NCBI GenBank assembly: GCA_016840695.1
Contig: JAEORV010000086.1
Span: 1-6,745 of the forward strand
DNA length: 6,745 nucleotides
From: Promethearchaeota archaeon
GTDB taxonomy: Archaea > Asgardarchaeota > Lokiarchaeia > Sigyniarchaeales > SOKP01
Direction of reading: 5' to 3'
Shown here: piece by piece, positions 4,757 to 6,745 of the stretch
Layout of the letters: every line of letters begins with the position of its first letter
Position numbering within the stretch: position 1 is the stretch's first letter
Made by a program: the position numbers and the translations under genes
Notes under the pieces: generated by a model
Database searches by the model: none
Seen by the model: only the letters and a program-made list of their open reading frames with translations
Told to the model about the DNA's origin: nothing

Positions 4757-6427
4757 TTAAAATTTTAAAACTGCCCCCTCGAGTGCTGAACTTACTAACG
4801 CTCGATATTTTAGTAATGTCTTGCTTTTAATATCTCGTTCGTGACGTTTCCAGTTTTTTAATCGATCTTGAATTTCCTCGTCAGAAAGATCAACATCTAT
4901 AGACCTGTTTGGGATGTCAATTTTTATCATGTCACCATCTTGAACGATAGCGATTGGACCTCCTGCATACGCTTCGGGACAGACGTGACCTATACAAGGT
5001 CCTGCCGTTGCTCCTGAAAACCTTCCATCCGTAACCAAAGCTACCTTATTTAAATCTTTCCTCAACATGATATTTGCCGTTAGAGCTACCAATTCTGGCA
5101 TTCCAGGTCCGCCTTTTGGACCTTCGTAGCGCACAACGACTACCGTTTCGTTTTTCACCTCGTGGGCAGATACTGCAATGAGTGCTTCCCTTTCAGAATT
5201 AAAAACCTTAGCGGGACCTTCAAATTTCAACATGTTCTTTTCAGAAACCGCAGATTGTTTGACAATAGAACATTCAGGAGCTAAATTTCCCCTTAATACA
5301 ACAGTCCCCCCTTCAGGAAATACGGGATTATCAAACGATCGAATAATGTTATCGTCTAGCACCTCGATCTTGCGCAGTGTTTTCCCGAGCGTTTTCCCCG
5401 AAACCGTAGGGCAATCCAAGTGAAGAAAATCCTTTAACTTGGTAAGTACTGCTGGAATACCGCCTGCCTTGTATAGATCGACCACGCCATAATCTCCTGA
5501 CGGCGAAACATTGACTATCATTGGGATCTTCTTACTATACTCGTTAAATACATTCAAATCAAAATCTAACCCCATTTCGTTTGCTATTGCAGGAAGGTGT
5601 AATGCCGAGTTTGTAGAACCTCCAATTGCCACATCGACTATGACTGCGTTTTCTAACGATTTTTCAGTCATGATTTGAGAGGGAGTCACGTTTTTCTTGA
5701 GTAATTCCATGATTTGTTTTCCCGAATCCCTCGCAATCATGTATTTATCCCTCGTAAATGACGGAATCGTTGATGCGTTAAGTAACGTCATTCCGAATGC
5801 CTCCATCAAGCATTGAGTGGTATTGGCCGTACCCATAAATTCGCAGGCTCCATACGTCGCACAAGCAAGGCATCCCGTTTTTCTCTTAAAATCCTCGTAT
5901 AATTTCTGGTCAATTCCTTTATAATCCGGTGTAAAGGCTATATTAAACAAACCAGGCCCCCCTGGAACGCATATAGTTGGAATATCTAACCGTGCTGCTG
6001 CCATTAAGACAGCAGGATTGATTTTATCGCAACTAGAAAGCGTCACCATTGCGTCTAAGCGATGGGCTTCAACCATGGCTTCGATCGAATCTGCAATTAT
6101 CTCGCGTTGAGGTAGGATGAAACGCATCCCGATATTTCCGTTTGCCCACCCGTCGCAAGGTGCCACGGTACAAAACTCGAATGGAACGCCGCCTGCCTCA
6201 ATAATCCCATATTTCACGGCTTCTGCCAACCCTCGAAGGTGTTTATGCCCTGGATTCAACTCGTTCCAAGTATTTACCACTCCAATGAACGGTTTTTTAT
6301 CAATGTCTTTCTGGTCTAAGCCTAATCCTTTCAAAAATCCTAAAGGAGCGTAGTAAAATCCCGTGTTTTTAATTACTTCAAAAATCGTGTCGCTGCGCTT
6401 TTTTAAATTTAATTCGTTTTCACTCAA
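4757..6427 (-). CDS. IlvD/Edd-family dehydratase (dihydroxy-acid or sugar-acid dehydratase)
   Basis: A 556-residue protein, full length for the IlvD/Edd family of iron-sulfur dehydratases. Such enzymes convert 2,3-dihydroxy acids to 2-keto acids, either in valine/isoleucine synthesis or in sugar-acid breakdown to 2-keto-3-deoxy acids. Family motifs in order: GVVNTWNELNPGHKHL (49-64), APCDG (89-93), SSCDKINP (131-138), GACEFMGTAN (193-202), IGGSTNSALHL (268-278), the RYEGPKGGPGMPE segment (433-445) and TDGRFSGAT (466-474), where S471 aligns with the catalytic serine. Probable cluster cysteines are C133 and C195, with C91 as a likely third. The NPCN cysteine of the classic [2Fe-2S] enzymes is replaced by NPGH, as in many anaerobe homologues. 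ILPQRE replaces the usual LPSRE. The start must be the TTG at 6427-6425: the frame closes at a TGA just upstream and no ATG or GTG lies in between. Its neighbour is an enolase-type sugar-acid dehydratase, which favours a catabolic role, but IlvD proper is not excluded. Confidence 0.9.
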   Translation of the reverse strand: MSENELNLKKRSDTIFEVIKNTGFYYAPLGFLKGLGLDQKDIDKKPFIGVVNTWNELNPGHKHLRGLAEAVKYGIIEAGGVPFEFCTVAPCDGWANGNIGMRFILPQREIIADSIEAMVEAHRLDAMVTLSSCDKINPAVLMAAARLDIPTICVPGGPGLFNIAFTPDYKGIDQKLYEDFKRKTGCLACATYGACEFMGTANTTQCLMEAFGMTLLNASTIPSFTRDKYMIARDSGKQIMELLKKNVTPSQIMTEKSLENAVIVDVAIGGSTNSALHLPAIANEMGLDFDLNVFNEYSKKIPMIVNVSPSGDYGVVDLYKAGGIPAVLTKLKDFLHLDCPTVSGKTLGKTLRKIEVLDDNIIRSFDNPVFPEGGTVVLRGNLAPECSIVKQSAVSEKNMLKFEGPAKVFNSEREALIAVSAHEVKNETVVVVRYEGPKGGPGMPELVALTANIMLRKDLNKVALVTDGRFSGATAGPCIGHVCPEAYAGGPIAIVQDGDMIKIDIPNRSIDVDLSDEEIQDRLKNWKRHERDIKSKTLLKYRALVSSALEGAVLKF

Positions 6428-6449
6428 TTTTGAGTCACTTCATCCTTTT

Positions 6450-6492
6450 AATGAGAAATAATCAACGAGATAGAATATAAGAATTTCTCATT
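6450..6492 (-). promoter_or_regulatory. 10-bp inverted repeat around a TATA-like box, ilvD-type gene promoter
   Basis: AATGAGAAAT (6450-6459) and ATTTCTCATT (6483-6492) form a perfect 10-bp inverted repeat with a 23-bp spacer. On the minus strand the spacer carries TTATATTCTA (about 6480-6471), a TATA-like element about 50 bp before the TTG start. A transcript beginning about 25 bp downstream would start within the gene-proximal arm. A dimeric repressor covering both arms would block the promoter, so an operator is a reasonable inference. As an RNA hairpin it would have a long 23-nt loop. No regulator gene is in the window. Confidence 0.4.
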
Positions 6493-6569
6493 TTATTACA
6501 TTCGATTTTTATCAATAGGAATCCTTATTAGAAATTTGTCGGAGTCTCATGAAATATTACATTGATTTT
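6486..6569 (+). repeat. Imperfect direct repeat, about 24 bp, upstream of the ilvD-type gene
   Basis: TCTCAT followed by TATTACATTCGATTTT (6486-6509) recurs as TCTCAT followed by TATTACATTGATTTT (6545-6569), with a one-base indel and a small difference in the spacing after TCTCAT. The offset is about 60 bp. It may reflect a local duplication or paired protein sites. The left copy overlaps one arm of the inverted repeat at 6483-6492, whereas the right copy shares only part of that arm. Confidence 0.35.
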
Positions 6570-6586
6570 CCTCTTGATAAATATAG

Positions 6587-6709
6587 CCGATAAGAACCCT
6601 GAAGAGACGTGTTGCTGATAGATCGCTAAAATCTTTCTTGAGATTTTGAAAAAACGATTCTTACACGATTTGAAGCTGTCTCTCTACCTTTGACTCTTAT
6701 CGGAACATC
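6587..6709 (+). ncRNA. Candidate small structured RNA (five nested helices)
   Basis: The two halves of this block can pair in strictly nested order: 6587-6595 with 6695-6703 (CCGATAAGA/TCTTATCGG, 9 bp), 6603-6607 with 6679-6683 (5 bp), 6608-6612 with 6663-6667 (CGTGT/ACACG), 6621-6625 with 6655-6659 (one G-U pair), and 6628-6634 with 6641-6647 (AAAATCT/AGATTTT around a 6-nt loop). This gives about 31 pairs in 117 nt. On the plus strand a T8 tract follows 6 nt after the closing stem, and an A/T box (AAATATTA, 6552-6559) lies about 30 bp before it, as for an independent small RNA gene. An ACA at 6705-6707 recalls H/ACA guides, but the pocket geometry does not fit well. I recognise no known family. 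Read on the minus strand it could be a distant structured leader or regulatory hairpin for the ilvD-type gene. Confidence 0.35.
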
Positions 6710-6717
6710 TTTTTTTT
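6710..6717 (+). terminator. T8 tract, possible terminator of the candidate RNA
   Basis: Eight consecutive T residues lie 6 nt after the 9-bp closing stem of the candidate RNA at 6587-6703. Archaeal transcription commonly stops at such U tracts. No protein gene ends nearby on the plus strand, so the tract has no other obvious user inside the window. Confidence 0.4.
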
Positions 6718-6745
6718 AGTAATAATTAATAAACTAAGAGAAATA

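Noticed and set aside
4648..4830. A 60-residue plus-strand frame spanning the spacer between the two dehydratase genes
   Set aside because: Part is antisense to both genes, the composition reflects A/T-rich spacer DNA, and no family motif or start signal supports it.
5740..6427. Annotating the gene simply as ilvD of branched-chain amino acid synthesis
   Set aside because: Neighbourhood and active-site differences leave sugar-acid dehydration at least as likely, and no ilvC, ilvB or leu gene is nearby, so no gene symbol was assigned.
6587..6703. A tRNA, possibly with an intron
   Set aside because: No TTC-containing T loop, no D-arm pattern and no plausible anticodon arm could be placed next to the closing stem.
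6587..6703. A MITE-like element with 9-bp terminal inverted repeats
   Set aside because: No target site duplication flanks it, and internal complementary segments suggest an RNA fold instead of a transposon remnant. A genome-wide search for copies would settle it.
6587..6707. An archaeal H/ACA guide RNA, because ACA follows a 9-bp stem
   Set aside because: ACA is about 21 nt from the base of the upper helix instead of the usual 14-16, and no convincing K-turn was found. Kept only as a weak alternative.

Overview
The window most likely comes from an AT-rich archaeon, or less likely a deeply branching anaerobe. The evidence is indirect. No clear Shine-Dalgarno sequence stands at a usual distance before the starts chosen here. 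TATA-like A/T boxes sit about 30-37 bp before several starts. U-rich tracts, not GC hairpins, follow genes. AGA/AGG and ATA codons are common, and the protein types (B12-binding radical SAM enzymes, IlvD-type and enolase-type sugar-acid dehydratases) are frequent in anaerobic archaea. I cannot name a lineage; an Asgard or similar mesophilic archaeon would fit, but this is inference.

Left half, plus strand: a 223-bp AT-rich regulatory region is followed by two tandem, closely related genes (224-1825 and 1940-3553). Both encode B12-binding-domain radical SAM proteins. A hand comparison of the first 500 aligned residues gives about 79% identity; the C-terminal tails are unrelated. Each gene has its own upstream region with the same layout: a 16-bp motif (consensus TATRTAGARTYAMCAA) about 74 bp before the ATG, then two TTAATTAA boxes exactly 53 and 37 bp before the ATG. 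Three more copies of the 16-bp motif lie further upstream of the first gene. The genes therefore look like a duplicated gene-plus-promoter unit under shared control. Their substrate cannot be read from the sequence.

Right half, minus strand: an IlvD/Edd-family dehydratase (6427-4757) is followed 82 bp later by an enolase-superfamily dehydratase of the mandelate racemase subgroup (4674-3592). Both families include enzymes that dehydrate sugar acids to 2-keto-3-deoxy acids, so the pair suggests a small sugar-acid catabolic unit, although a branched-chain amino acid role for the IlvD protein cannot be excluded. This unit converges on the radical SAM pair, with only 38 bp between stop codons, which contain a minus-strand U-rich terminator.

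Right edge (6428-6745): 318 bp without a protein gene. It holds a 10-bp perfect inverted repeat around a TATA-like box just before the ilvD-like gene, an imperfect direct repeat, and a 117-bp block (6587-6703) whose two sides can form five nested helices closed by a 9-bp stem. A T8 tract follows 6 nt later on the plus strand. This is a candidate small structured RNA, or a structured leader if read on the minus strand. It is the least explained object here, together with the five-copy motif.
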